64,000 nucleotides of DNA from Euglena gracilis (taxonomy: Eukaryota; Euglenida; Euglenophyceae; Euglenales). This document shows, in pieces, positions 33,201-45,500 of the stretch (positions within the stretch are counted from its first letter, which is position 1; each line of letters begins with the position of its first letter). The notes beneath the pieces were generated by a model that did no database searches, was not told the origin of the DNA, and was given only the letters and a program-made list of their open reading frames with translations. The translations under genes were made by a program, and so were the position numbers. Location: contig CP154957.1 in assembly GCA_039621445.1 (NCBI GenBank), positions 24,528,938 through 24,592,937 of the forward strand, written 5' to 3'.

Positions 33201-36200
33201 CTAAGTTGATGAAAGAAAGTGTGTCCCCCTGAATGCCGGAGCTTTTTTAGTTCAATCATTCACAGGCAATGCAAATTTGACAAAAAAAAAGACGTGAAAA
33301 AGGCACGAAGGGCAGTTTTTCAAGGACACACCTGTTTATTATTTATATTGTGTTAAATTATTTTTTTGAGGGTAACAAACCATAAACAAATAGATATTAT
33401 CAATTTCATTATTAATGATAAATTGAATCACAGATATTGAATCACAGATATTATTAATTTGGTATCAAACATTTCATCACAGGCACCGCCAGCGTGCCTG
33501 CCCTGCCCTCCCCCCCCCCCCCCCCGCAGGTCGACGCCGCTGCCACGCTCCGCGGCCGGCACGCGGCCCTCGCGGTGCAGGCGGAGGCCACCGCCCAGGC
33601 CCACAGCCAGACCGAGGCTCGGGCCGGGCAGCTGGAGGCGCTGGTCCACCAGCTGCGGGCTCGGCTGGCCCAGGCCGGTGTGGCGGGGTGGGGGAGGGCC
33701 CTTGGGAACGGGGCCCGAGGGCGGTGGTGTGTGGGGGGTGCCTCCCAATCACGAATTTGTGCCAGAAGATTGGGAACAGGGATTTTTTTAAGTTTGGACC
33801 CCCGGGGGGGGGAGGGGGGGGGTAGGGTGGGTGGGTCCGCCGGGCCCCCGCCCCCCCCCCGGGGGGGGGGTCCCCCCCGGAGGGGGGTGGGATATACTTT
33901 TCGGCGCCGCAGGCGCCGAAAAAATGAAAAAAATTAAAAAAAAAAAAAAGATTAAAATAAAACAAAAAGAGTTGAACAAAAGAAAAAAAAAACATTAAAT
34001 ATAAAAAAAAGAGGATAAAGAAAAGAAACAAAAGAAAACAAAAAAAAAAAAAAAAAAAAAAAAAAGAAAGATACAATCGAGAAAAAAATAAAGAAAAAAG
34101 TTTAAAAGAAAGACTTACAAACTAAATAAGTATAAAAAGATGAAAAGAAACAAAAAAAAAAGACAAAAAAAAAAACGGAATCGAAAAAAAAAAACAAAAA
34201 TAAAAAAGAAAAAAAAGAATTCTATTTTTAGCACTTTTCGCGATTTTTCGGCCATTTTTTGTGGGTCCCCCCGAACCCCCTCCCCCCCCCCCCCCCCCCC
34301 AGGGGGGTGGGTGGGTGGTGGGGGGGGACCCCCCCTCCCCCCCCCTACCCCCCCCCCCCGGTCTTAAAAAAACCCCTGATTGGGAAGTCAGCATGTTGTC
34401 CTCTGCCCTCTGCATTTGCCGTATTGTGGTATCTGTCTCCTACCTGTCTCCGGGCATTAATTTTTAAGGTTTTTTTGAAAATGATTGTGGCATTTTAAGG
34501 CTTTTTGAGGCACTTTTGTTCCAGGGCGTCCAAGGGCAGATTGGGCATCGAACCAATGTCGGTCTGGGTTAAAAGATTCAAGAAGGTGAAAATTTATTTG
34601 GGTGGATAGACAATGTTCCAGCTATACCAGAAAATCATTTTCGAAATTTTTCTTGGGGTTGGCTTGTTTGCCAAGATCTGCGACGTTTTTGTTCGGGTGT
34701 AGAAAAATCTTCCAGAATGAAAAATGTAAATCGTTTGAAGGCATTTTAAGGCATTTCGGCCAATTTTTTTTTTAAAAGGGCGTTCTTAAAGGCGTTTTCA
34801 GGGTTTTCTGGCACTTTTTTTAAAAAAATGTGCCTGTCTTCCACGTTAGTTATATTGACCTGTCTGGAGACAGTTTTTCCGGGGACAAAATGAGGGAGGG
34901 AGTGTGCACCTCCGTTTAGTGATATTGCTGAAGCCCCCCCCATTTTGGATTGGGATTTGTAGCGTTCAAGTTCGATAAGTTTACTTGCTAGCTATAAGTT
35001 GTGTCCTCCAAACAGTAAATACAAACCAAGGTGGCAAATCATATTATTGACACTCCTTAAGTCCATCTGAGCCGGAAAGTTTTCCGCAAAAGAGCCAAAA
35101 ACATTTTAAAAAATTTGTTATAAAAATGGTGTTTTGAAGGTTTCAGAGCTTTAGCCTAGAGTTTTGGCTGACATCATTTCAATCAGAATTTGCAGAGAAT
35201 GACGGATAAGCTTGGAGATAGAGTTGGTGGGCACAGCCTTTTGTGATCCTGCATCCTGAGCTCAGCAGGAGGTGGTGGGCGGACCCAAGCAGCACCTCCC
35301 TTCACAGAGCAGCTTGCGGCAGAGGATGCGGACTCACGACCCGGAAAGCTCACTTCGCTGCAGCAGGAAGCTATCAGTCAGGGTTTGTGAGCAAATATTT
35401 CCCCCTAATGATGGATGGGAGAAATGTCAGCACATCGAAAAGAGGTAGTGTACATTTTTAAAAAAAGTTGCAATTTTTTTTGATTTTACTACAAACGAAG
35501 GTGGGACTGCACAACGGTGGCCATCATCACGCGAGATGTTCTGCTGCCCACACAAGACACAATTAATTTTGGCACACACCAACCCATTTTTCTCTTCAAC
35601 TGTTCATCGCACTCCCGACATTGTGCGCCAAAGCCCTGCCGGGGAGGCCAGGGCGGCCCACCAGGAAGCGCTGGAGCAGCTGGCCCGGACGGAGGCGGCG
35701 TTGCAGAGCAGCGAAGCCCAGCGGGCCGACCTCCGCTCGATGCAGGAGCAGTGCCTGGAAGTGTGGCCCACTGCAAGCGCGTGCCCAAGGTCATTCATTT
35801 GGCTTGGCGGCAGAATCTCACTGGAGTTTCATTGGAATTCACAAATCCCCAACATGAACCAATGCAATGAATGAGTGAATGAGTGAATGAATGAATGAAT
35901 GATTTTTTTCACCGCGATTTTCGCCAGAAAACTTTTTGTTTGAGCAGAGGAAATATATTTCTCCAGCTTGCCAGAAGGCTGGCAAGCAATAGACCCCCTG
36001 CGCTGGCAGGAGTTGCGGCAGCGGTTAAGCCAGGAGGCAGCACGGCACGACCGGGAAGAGCGACTGCTGCGCAGCCAAGTGGTGGAGCTGACGGCCCAGC
36101 GGGAGGTACTGCGAGTGGAGGTGTGCCTGTCGCCGTGGCGGTTGGGCAAGGGCCCAAACGGTCAATCTGGGGGGGGGTGGCAATCTGGCACGGCGGGGGT

Positions 36201-36483
36201 TCCCCATTGTTTGACCAAAATGACGTGTTGGGGGTGGTGAAATGGGGATGGCCAATTTGGGTTGAAAAAAAAAATGGGAAAACAGCCAATTTTACACAGT
36301 TTGTGTTGGGCGTGGCCGCCACTAGCTGTTCCACCTCAATCTGCTGTCCATCGTGTGGGAGTGGTCCCGCCAAACTGGTCTCAAGTGGCAGAAGTTCCGC
36401 CGTTGTCAAGAAAAACTGACCCCCCTACACCACCCACCCACCCACCCACCCACCCACCCACCCACTCAGCCAGCCACACACAT

Positions 36484-36555
<72 letters not shown>

Positions 36556-39500
36556 ACGCACACGCACATGCACGCAGGCACACACACGCGCGCGCGCGAA
36601 CGCACACACGCGCACGCACACACGCGCACGCACGCATGCACGCATCCACACACACGCATGCTCGCACGCACGCATACTCTCATTTATTCAAGAAAATGGG
36701 TGGCGAGTGAAGTGGCAGAGGCTGTGACCCCATTTGGTTAGCGTCGAGAGCAGCGATGTGGACCCGAAGGGATTGAGAGGACACCCCGGTCACTGACCAA
36801 TGGCAGGAAGCCGATGAGTTTTCGGAGTTTTCGAGTCAGGAAAACTATTGCCCAACCTCCAGAAGTCGATGAGTTTTCGCCCCCCCCCCCCCGAAACAAA
36901 CCTGAACACCAACCAGGTGCAGTTGTTTGTTTTTTTGGGAGGGTTGTATTGGCATTTACTCGACACCCCCAAACACTCTGTGCCCAAGCGTTTATAATTT
37001 GGAGTCTCTCTCCCGGGACTCAGGCTGTACAGGCACAGGCACGTGCAGACCAGTGCGTGGCGCTGGCGGCGCAGCAGGCAGGGCTGTGCGGGAGTCCCTG
37101 GAACTGTACAGGTGGTGGGTGGGGGGTCGCCCCCCACCTCGCTTTCCCGTGCAGCCCTGCCAGCGGGCGGAGCAGGTGGTGGAGGGGGAGCGGGAGGCCC
37201 AGCGGGCGGGGGAGGCCCAGCACCGCGCCCGGCAGGCGGCGGGGGAGGCGGCGCTGCGGGCGGCGGATGAGCGCTGCGCGGCGCTGCACGCGGCGCTGGA
37301 GGCGCAGGCGGGGGAAGTGCGGCAGGTTCGGCCCCTGTGTGAGCCAATGCATGGACAGTGCAGGGATGCAGGGCGTTCAAAAGTTGCACAAAATGGTTGA
37401 TTTGTAAGTGGTCTGTGTGCACGGAGAAGACTTTTGCAATGAACATTTATTATGACCAAAAAGGTGCCACAAAAATTTTGTCTATCAGTTGTCTGCCAGT
37501 TGTCATGGCTGAGGCGTGGGGCACCAGCCATATTTCAAGCCCTCAGGCCGACCAACCAAAGGACGACCTACTAAGATTTTTACTACTGCTGATCTTTCGC
37601 AGTTTTTTTTCAATTCAAATGCCATGAAAAAGATTGCAATTTTGATGATCTTTGCCAAAAATCATGTTATCGGGGTATTTTGGGTCATTTTGGGCCCGGA
37701 TACCAGGCCGATTTTCAGCGAAAATCAGGCCGAAATAAAGCCGAAAATGCTCAGTCTTTGAAGTCATTTGAACCTTTTTTTATATGGAAAACATCAAAAC
37801 GTGAAACATTCAAACGTGAGGGGAAATCGCACTTTTGCTCATTTCCGGCGCTGCGCTGCGCTGCGCTGCGCGCCGGAAGAAAATTCGCCATTTTGGAACC
37901 AGCCAAGGAGGAATGGGTTCGGCACAGCGGCCCAGCGGCCTGGCCCGGGCGCGCAGCTGGCCCTCGTGGCATATCCCGGGTGATGGGAGATCTCAAAGGC
38001 TTAGTTTTAGGTGCCCCAGTGACTTCCTTTGATTGGCCACCATTTTTTGAGATATTTGGAATGCTTAATTTTTTGACCCCAAAATGGCCAAAAAAAACCG
38101 GGCAAGTCAAAAAAGGACGAAACAGTGCAAATTGGGCTTTTTTTTTTAGGGGTCAGGCAAACAGCTGGTGCTGGTGGCCAATATGGGGATAGAGGGTCCC
38201 CAGGGCTTAACTGAAGGTCCCCAGTGATTTCCTTTGATTGGGCACTGTTTTGTACATATTTTGGAAACCTTCGGTTTTTTGACCCCTAAATGATTCGAAA
38301 ATGGCTAAGTCGAAACAGGCCAAAACCCAAAGTGTTTGGAGCCAAACGCCTTTAAAGTGGCCATAACTCTGACTAGCCGTGGAGTTACGGGGAAATCAAA
38401 ATACCGTTAGATAGGGCGTTTTGGTCGCCATATATTTCCTTTTATTTTGCTTCATTTTTGAGACTTGCTTTTTTTTGGAAACATCGATCTTTTTGACGCC
38501 CCCAAAAAGAAACAAAAACTTGGCACTCGGGCCTGGCGGAGGGGTTGGGGTCTTTAGGAAGTGGTTTGGAAAGGATTATTCATACTGGCATTTCTCATTC
38601 GAAGCTGCGGGAGGAGAAGGCGGCCGAGCAGAACCGCGCTGATGAAATGTTAGCGACGCTGGAAGCGAGACAGGCTTTGACGGAGAATTGCAATATGGGA
38701 AATGATTCCATTTTGCATGCATCATATCACTGCACTGTGCATTGCACGCATTCAAATGCGCATGCCATTTCGCTTCCGTGTGCAATATGTTACATTGTTA
38801 TTTTTTTTGGAATCTAAAAGATGATGTGAGGGAGCATTGTGTGTGTGTGTGTTTGAGCCACAGCCAGACAATTGTTTAAGCACTGACCCCCCCCCCCCCG
38901 GGGGGGGACTGGTTTTTTCAAAGTGACTGACTGGTTTTTGGCCCGGACCCCCCCCCTGGGGGGGTCGGCCAGGAGTGGGCAAAAGTGGCTTGAGTGACCC
39001 CGGCGCCGAAGGCGCCGGAAAATTTTTTTGGGCCTAAAATGGCCTAAAGTGACTGGAAAGTGGCCGTTTTTCTGAGTGGCCGACCCCCCCCCCCGGGTAG
39101 TGACTGGCTGGTTTTTTGAAAATGACTGACTGACTGGTTTTTAAAAAAAATGGAGTGACCCCCCCTCCCCCCCCCCCGGGGGGTCGGTAAGCAATTGCAT
39201 GGCCACAGCCTGCCGCTGAGGCTGCCAGGTGGGACCGGGAACGGAACCGACTGCTGACCCGCCTGCGGGAGTGGAAGGACTGGGAGAGGCAGCTCGCCGA
39301 AAAGCAAGAGGCAGCCTTGGGGGAAAAGCAACAGGACCTGGACAGTCTCCGCCGCCAATATGAGCTGCAGGCGTGTTGGCTGATGGAGTCCCAAGGTGGT
39401 GATCCAATGTTTATTTACCTTCAGAGTCAACAAAGGCTTGTCCTGATACGCAACCACCTCCCTCCCCCCCAAAATAAGACCCAAGGTCCAATTTTTGGAT

Positions 39501-42500
39501 TTTTGCTGAAGATTTTGACTAAAAAAAAATGTCTCCCGTCAGCCGAAATCCGTCCAAAAATGGCCGTTTTTTTGGCAATGAGCAAAAATTGTTTAAGAAT
39601 GCCAATTTTAACTCATGCAAAATGGGTAAAGATCAGTTTTATCCCCCCCCCGAGGGGGGTCTTATTGGGGGGGGTCTGTTTTTTTGTTTTTTTTGAAAAC
39701 TGTTTGAAAACTGTCAGGGGGCTTTTTTTGGAGGGGGGCTTATTTTGGGGGGGGCTTATTTTGGGGGGGGTTCGAGTCCATCAGGGGGCCAAACTAACAT
39801 ATATTTAATTTAAGGATGTAATAGAATGCTTTTTGGGTGTAGACCCAAAGAAGCACCAAACCTACAACCTTTGATACTCCACCTCAAACGACATAAAAAG
39901 TTGGAAACTGTTTTCCAGCCCATGTAGATGTGCGGATGAATATCCATTGATTTTTTGCCAGTAATGACGAAGAGGCTAACCACGTGGTGCTGATGAAAAA
40001 AATTTAAAGAGGGCGCTGGGCATTCACTGGTAATGCAGGGCATGTTTTTGCAAGGTATTTGTGGGTTTTCCCACCAAAACTCTTCCCTGAAGGCCCAGCT
40101 TTTAGGAGAAGGAGAGAACACGGAGAAGTCGGAACTGAGTGGTGAATGATTGCATTGTCAGGTCAGCTTGGTTTTGAGTCTCTCCTGTCCTACTCTGGTG
40201 AAGACCGACCCCTGCACGTTTGCTGACCCTGAGGCTGGGATGGCTGCCTTTTCATCACAGGTCGAGGCACAAACAACTGCCTTCAAGCAAGCGGCAGAGA
40301 AGCACAGGCGAAGGCTTTCAGAGGCCATGAGTAACAGGGATGCGTGTGGTAGGCCGTGATTGGCTGTAAGTGTTGATAACTGCAGAGAGCTTGCGCCCAA
40401 TATGCACATTTGCACGCCGGCACTCATATGCAGACTTCGTCCATCATCTCCCTTTTGAATCGGCGTTGGGGAAGTCCTCAAGGGGGACACCGTCTATTAC
40501 CTATCACGTTATCAAGTTATGTGTCCCTCTGTGTTTTCGCACACATATGCCCCCAATTGTTTCACCGAGGAACTGTCAGACACAACGCGTCACAACGTTC
40601 CTGCCTTGAGCATCGCCGTGCGGAGGCGGAGGCGGAGGCGGCACACAGGGAAGGGCCTGCCGACCCCGCTTGGATGGCGTCGTTGTCGCCCCCATTTCCC
40701 AACCCACAGTGAACGAATGCACTCCCCCCAACTCTCTGTGTGTGCCACCCCCACAGAGAGCAGGATTGATGGATTGATTGCTGATTCACATGGGAAGAGG
40801 AATGAATCAGAAGTGTGACTGCCCTCCCAGCCACTGCCTTGGGAGTCAGGAACATGATTTTTTTTTTGCTGTTTTTTTGTGTCGCGTTTTTTTGAGGGTC
40901 GGAGGGTATGGTGGTCAATAGCATTTCACTGTGTATTCCTTTTGATTTTGGATCAGGGAGTCGCTTTGGGAGCCCCCGGGGATGCAATTCGGAGGCTGGG
41001 AAATTTGCACTTGTTGGAAAAGGCGCCGGCTGACCCCCCCCCCCCACAGGGGTCTCCCGCGGCCGGAACTGCGGTCGACTGGGGGTCGCACCACGGGGTG
41101 CCCCCCCCCCCCGCACCGCCCGGCCGGGAGGGGGCGCCTCCCTGGCGGGGCAGCACCGCCGCGACGCACAGCACCGGGAGGAGCTGGCGGTGGTCCGCGG
41201 CGAGGCGGCGGCGGCCTGCGCGGCGCTGGAGCGGGAGAAGGCGGGCCTGGCCCGGGAGGTGTGGAGGCCCCCGCCCCCGCCGGGGCCGGGGGCGTGAGTG
41301 CTGTGCCGTCCCTCGGGACGAGCCTCTGCTTTGTTGGTTGGCTCAGACAGCAAGACCTTCTGGGTCTTTGGTGGGTCATAGTTGTGTGAGATCAACCTTC
41401 CAGGACAAGTTCGAACATGCCATGAATTTTCTCAGCAATTAGAAAAATTCACTATTTGTATGTAAGGTTTGATAAAAGTTTGTGCGCTCATAAATGCTGA
41501 GTTTGCAACATTTACGCAGCCACCAGAAACCGAAATTGTTGCGTGTTTTTTTTTGTGAAGTCTGTGAGGTTTCCTTTTTCCATCCCTTCCCTCTCTTCAG
41601 CTGGAAATTACCACAGCGGAGCTGCACCAGCTGAAGAGCCAGGCCCAGGGATTGACGTGTGGCGATCCCCCCCCCAACCATCCCTCGATACTTTCCCAGC
41701 CGCACCGGTGTGTATGGTGTGGGTGGGTGGGTGGGTGTGGGGAGGGGCATGTGGGTGGGTGTGAAAAGGTCGAAATGAACAACTTTCAGGAACGTCAGGG
41801 CCTGGTGACGCTGTGGAGCTGGCCCAGGTGGAGGTGCAGCAGGCCCGCTTTGAGGTGAGGCCCAGCCATTCGCCAGCGCTACAGGAGAATGAGTCGCTGC
41901 AGAGGGAGCTGGCCGCCTGGAAGGCTGCCTTCGCCGACCTCGGTGTGTGTAAGGGGGAATCAGCTCCAGTGTGTGTGGGTGTGGGTGTGGGTGTGGGTGT
42001 GGGTGTGGGTGTGGGTGTGGGTGTGGGTGTGGGTGTGGGTGTGGGTGTGGGTGTGGGTGTGGGTGTGGGTGAGCCAGCCGGCATCATTTTCATCCAGCCC
42101 AAACCCACCTGCCTCTGCCCCTCCCCCCTATCTCCGTGGTTAGCTCCTGCTTGCACCCCCCCCCCCCAGCTCCTGACTCCTCCCCTCCCCCCTACCCATG
42201 CTGACGCCCCAGAGGCCAAGCTGCACGAGGGGGTGGCGGAGCGCCGGCAGCGGGAGGCGGAGCACGGGGCGCTGCTGGCCGGGGTGGCGGAGGCACGGCG
42301 CCGGGAGGCGGAGGGGCACGAGGCGGCCGTGCAGCAGCTGCGGGCTGTGACGGCGGAGCACGCCCGGGCAGGGCCCCGCCGGCGGCCCGCCCCGGGGCTG
42401 CCGTTGCCAAGTTGAAGAATGTGCCGAAAGTGGTGGAAGTTTCTCTCCTGTTATCATTTCCGGTCCTCCAGGTCAGGAATGCCAACCCATGCTTTATGCC

Positions 42501-45500
42501 TTCGCTGACACCCATTTCCACTTCATTGCAGACTCGATCCGCCGGCGGTCATGGCTCTGCTGCAGCCTGTTTTTCATTCATTGGCTGAGTGCTCGTCTCT
42601 TCAAAACTCTATGTCTCATACATCGTTGGTCCAACGGACCCCTTTATTGGCCGACCGCAATCTTCTGATAAACCGACCATTCTAAAATGTCGTTTCCTAG
42701 AATCCAAAACATGCTGCGAAAAATGCAATTCTTGGTGATGGCATTCACTGATTGGCTTTTGAAAAAGTAAGTGGGTTTAAAGGTGGAAAGTGCCCCCAAA
42801 GCACCATTTGCCGGGTTGCGTGCCGCAAACTGCTGCCGTCCTGAATTCCAGGCAGGCCACCCCCTCCCCCCCCCCCCGCCGGCAGGGCCCTGCCTCGGGG
42901 CCACCCGGGACGTCGCGGCGGCCCGGGATGCCCTGGCGCGGGCCCAACAAGGCTGGGACCAGGCGGCTTTGAGCGCCACCTTCCCCCACGTATCGGCGCT
43001 CCCCGGCAACAAACTTGGTTGTGGAGATGGGGGGGAGGGCTGCTGTCGGTGAGACCTTCCCAGCATTTGGGGCAGGAGCCTAAGAGGCCTGAGGTGGAGG
43101 CAGAGCGGACGCGGATGACGACACACTACGAAGAGCTTCAAAGCAGGTGTGCCCCTTCCTCCTTCCTGGACTTTCTATTTGGTTGCCTTCATGGCCTGTC
43201 AAAGCAAGTCGCCTTTTGCTGTGGTGCTTCATAATTCATGCCAGGGTTAACTGGCTGTATTTTGGAATTCTGAGAGGGAAGGGGTTGACCGCAAGTACTC
43301 CTCCTCTCACCGCGCACAGCTTTTTGGGGAAAAACACCCCAGACACCAGCAGCCACAACCCCTCCTGCACCACACCTGTACCCACCCAAATACGTACGCC
43401 ACCAGTCACCACCCAGTCACATATGAAGGCCTGCCAACTTTTCCAAACTGGCAGGTGCAAACTAGGCTGAATGCTTCTTCGGTGGCAGGAAAAAGCAAAC
43501 TTGTGCAGGAAGGATGCCATCTGGGTTTCCAGTACCGGAACTGAAGACACCTCACTCCGGCAAACAAATATTTTCTTTTTCTTCCTAGTTTGGTGAATCC
43601 TTGGCCGCGTTTGTAGTGCCACCACTGGGTCGCACAAAAGCGGGGATTATGGATTGATGCCGCACCGAGGCTCCCAACCCCACGCCCCTCGCCTCCCGGC
43701 ATTCGGCCCTCTCAGCTCGAATGCTATCCTCTGATCCTGGCCCAGCGACGTCATCGATGAAACACACAAGAGACAAGAGGAGGGCATCGACAGGATGCGT
43801 TCATTAAAATAATTGCAATAAAAAGAGGACACCAGACGTGGTCCGCACTGGTGAGCAGGCGGTCCCCCCCCCCTCCCGCAGCGTGGGGTAACTCGGGACC
43901 CCTCGGTTTGCCCCCCCCCAGGGCGGCGCGGGAGCTTGAGGAGGTCCGGGCTGCGCTGCAGGCTCAGCAGGCAGCGTGGCGGGCTCTGCCAGCCAGGCTT
44001 CCTTTTTAAGGAAGGTCGCCCCCCCCCCCCCCCGGGTGGCAGGAAGGTGGTTGGGGCTCTTTAGAGTTTGACCCGGGGGGAGGAGGGTAAGTAAGTTCTG
44101 GAGTCGGTTGTCCGGACCAGGGGTTTCTCAAGGACCCCTGGGGGGGGGGGGGGCACGGAAGGGTCAGGGGGGGGTCCGGCCGGCAAGGAGCTGGACCCAG
44201 CGGGTACCCAAAAAGTGCCCAAAGAGACCAAATCCAGCTGGGGTGGCATTTTTCCGCCAAAAATTGGGGATGAAAACCAAAAACCCACCCCAAAATGCCA
44301 TTGTTGACCATCCCCCCCCCCTTTTCGGTCCAGCCCAGCTTTGCCGGATTGGCCCAAACTTTATTTCAGCAGCTCCCTGGGTGGGGTCCGCAGCCCAGCT
44401 GGGAGGTGCTGGCTGGAAAGAGGTGCTGGCTGGCTGACCCCCCCTCCCTGGACCAGACGGACCCCAGGCGGGGGTACACGGGACCCCCCACCCCCTCGAA
44501 GGTCAAAATTTCCTTCCGGCGCTTTGTGCTGAAAAGTTTGCATTTTTGTCAAGTATTTGTCCAAAGTTGCAATTCTTGCCATTGAGGGGGGGTAAAAATT
44601 TTCGGGCACTTTGCACCGGACTGAAAGTCGCCCGGACCGCGCCACTGTTCAGGTTGGGTGGTCCCCTCCCTCCTGGACCAGAGGGGGGTCCGACCCCTCC
44701 CACCTGCCCTTTTATAGACCCCTCCCCGGGGGGTCATAAGTGCTTGTAATGGGCAGGCACCCCTCAGCCCAAGGCAACCCCCCCCCCGAGGTCGGTCAAA
44801 GGAAGCCTGCAGCCGGCTACCCCTCCGGGGGAAGTGGCGGCGGCCCACGTCCCTGCCCTGCGCCTGCAGGCGGAGACGCTGGCCACCGCGGTGGCGGCCT
44901 TGAGCGACGTGGTTCCCGCCATCGGCAGGCGTGCCCCCCTCCCCTCCCCTGGGCCTGGCCTGGCCTGGCCGTCATTCGGTATCGACTGAATGACGGCTTT
45001 GGCCCGTCTCTTGCCACACTCCGGCCGGGCAGCGAATGTCTCTCCCACCCCTCAAAAGAACAAGCCCCTCCCCCTGGGGTTTTCAGCGGCGGACTCAAAA
45101 AAGGCCCCGGGGAGGGGTACAGGAGGAGGGGTTGATGGGGCTCAGCGGCGTCCGTGGGTGGCAGGGGGCTGCGGGCGCTGCGGCAGCAGGACGGCGCGGT
45201 GGCCCAGCTGGTCCAGGACATGCTCGGTGGGGCCAAGGCCGCCCAGGCAGCCCACGTGGCCGCGGTGGCCGAGCTGGACGCAGAGCGCCGGCGGTGGAAA
45301 GTGTGTCCCCCCCCCACCAGCACTGTAACCCATATGCCCTCTGCTCCAAATGGTCATGTCCATCAGCCATTTGGCACCTGGCCTTTTGGCCCCGTTTCTG
45401 TCGCTGAATCGTGCCAGGTCACCACGAGGTGTCAAGTTTGCTTTTTATGTTCCACCTTCACCCAAAGCCACTCATCCCCACCATTCCAGATATTGAACGG

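Larger units (their letters stand above)
24691..36560. repeat. Right arm of large imperfect palindrome
   Basis: Reverse complement of the left arm. Inner 3.6 kb (24691-28300) is nearly identical to 10588-6990. Outward it gains private insertions: an AATAAGACC-ended element at 30764-31232, a longer AATAATACC element at 31725-32395, and an A-rich insertion at 33785-34375. It has a much shorter CA tract (30140-30216) than the left arm TG tract (4884-5210). The gene inside continues beyond the arm to 51 kb, so the true mirrored region may be longer than the window can show. Confidence 0.9.

Noticed and set aside
41855-41884. 30-nt ultra-short intron in exon R20
   Set aside because: It has GT...AG borders but is a multiple of three and open, so simple read-through explains it better.
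41962-42070. GGGTGT array as a telomere remnant
   Set aside because: It begins at an intron donor and is flanked by coding exons; other GT-rich repeats in the gene behave alike.
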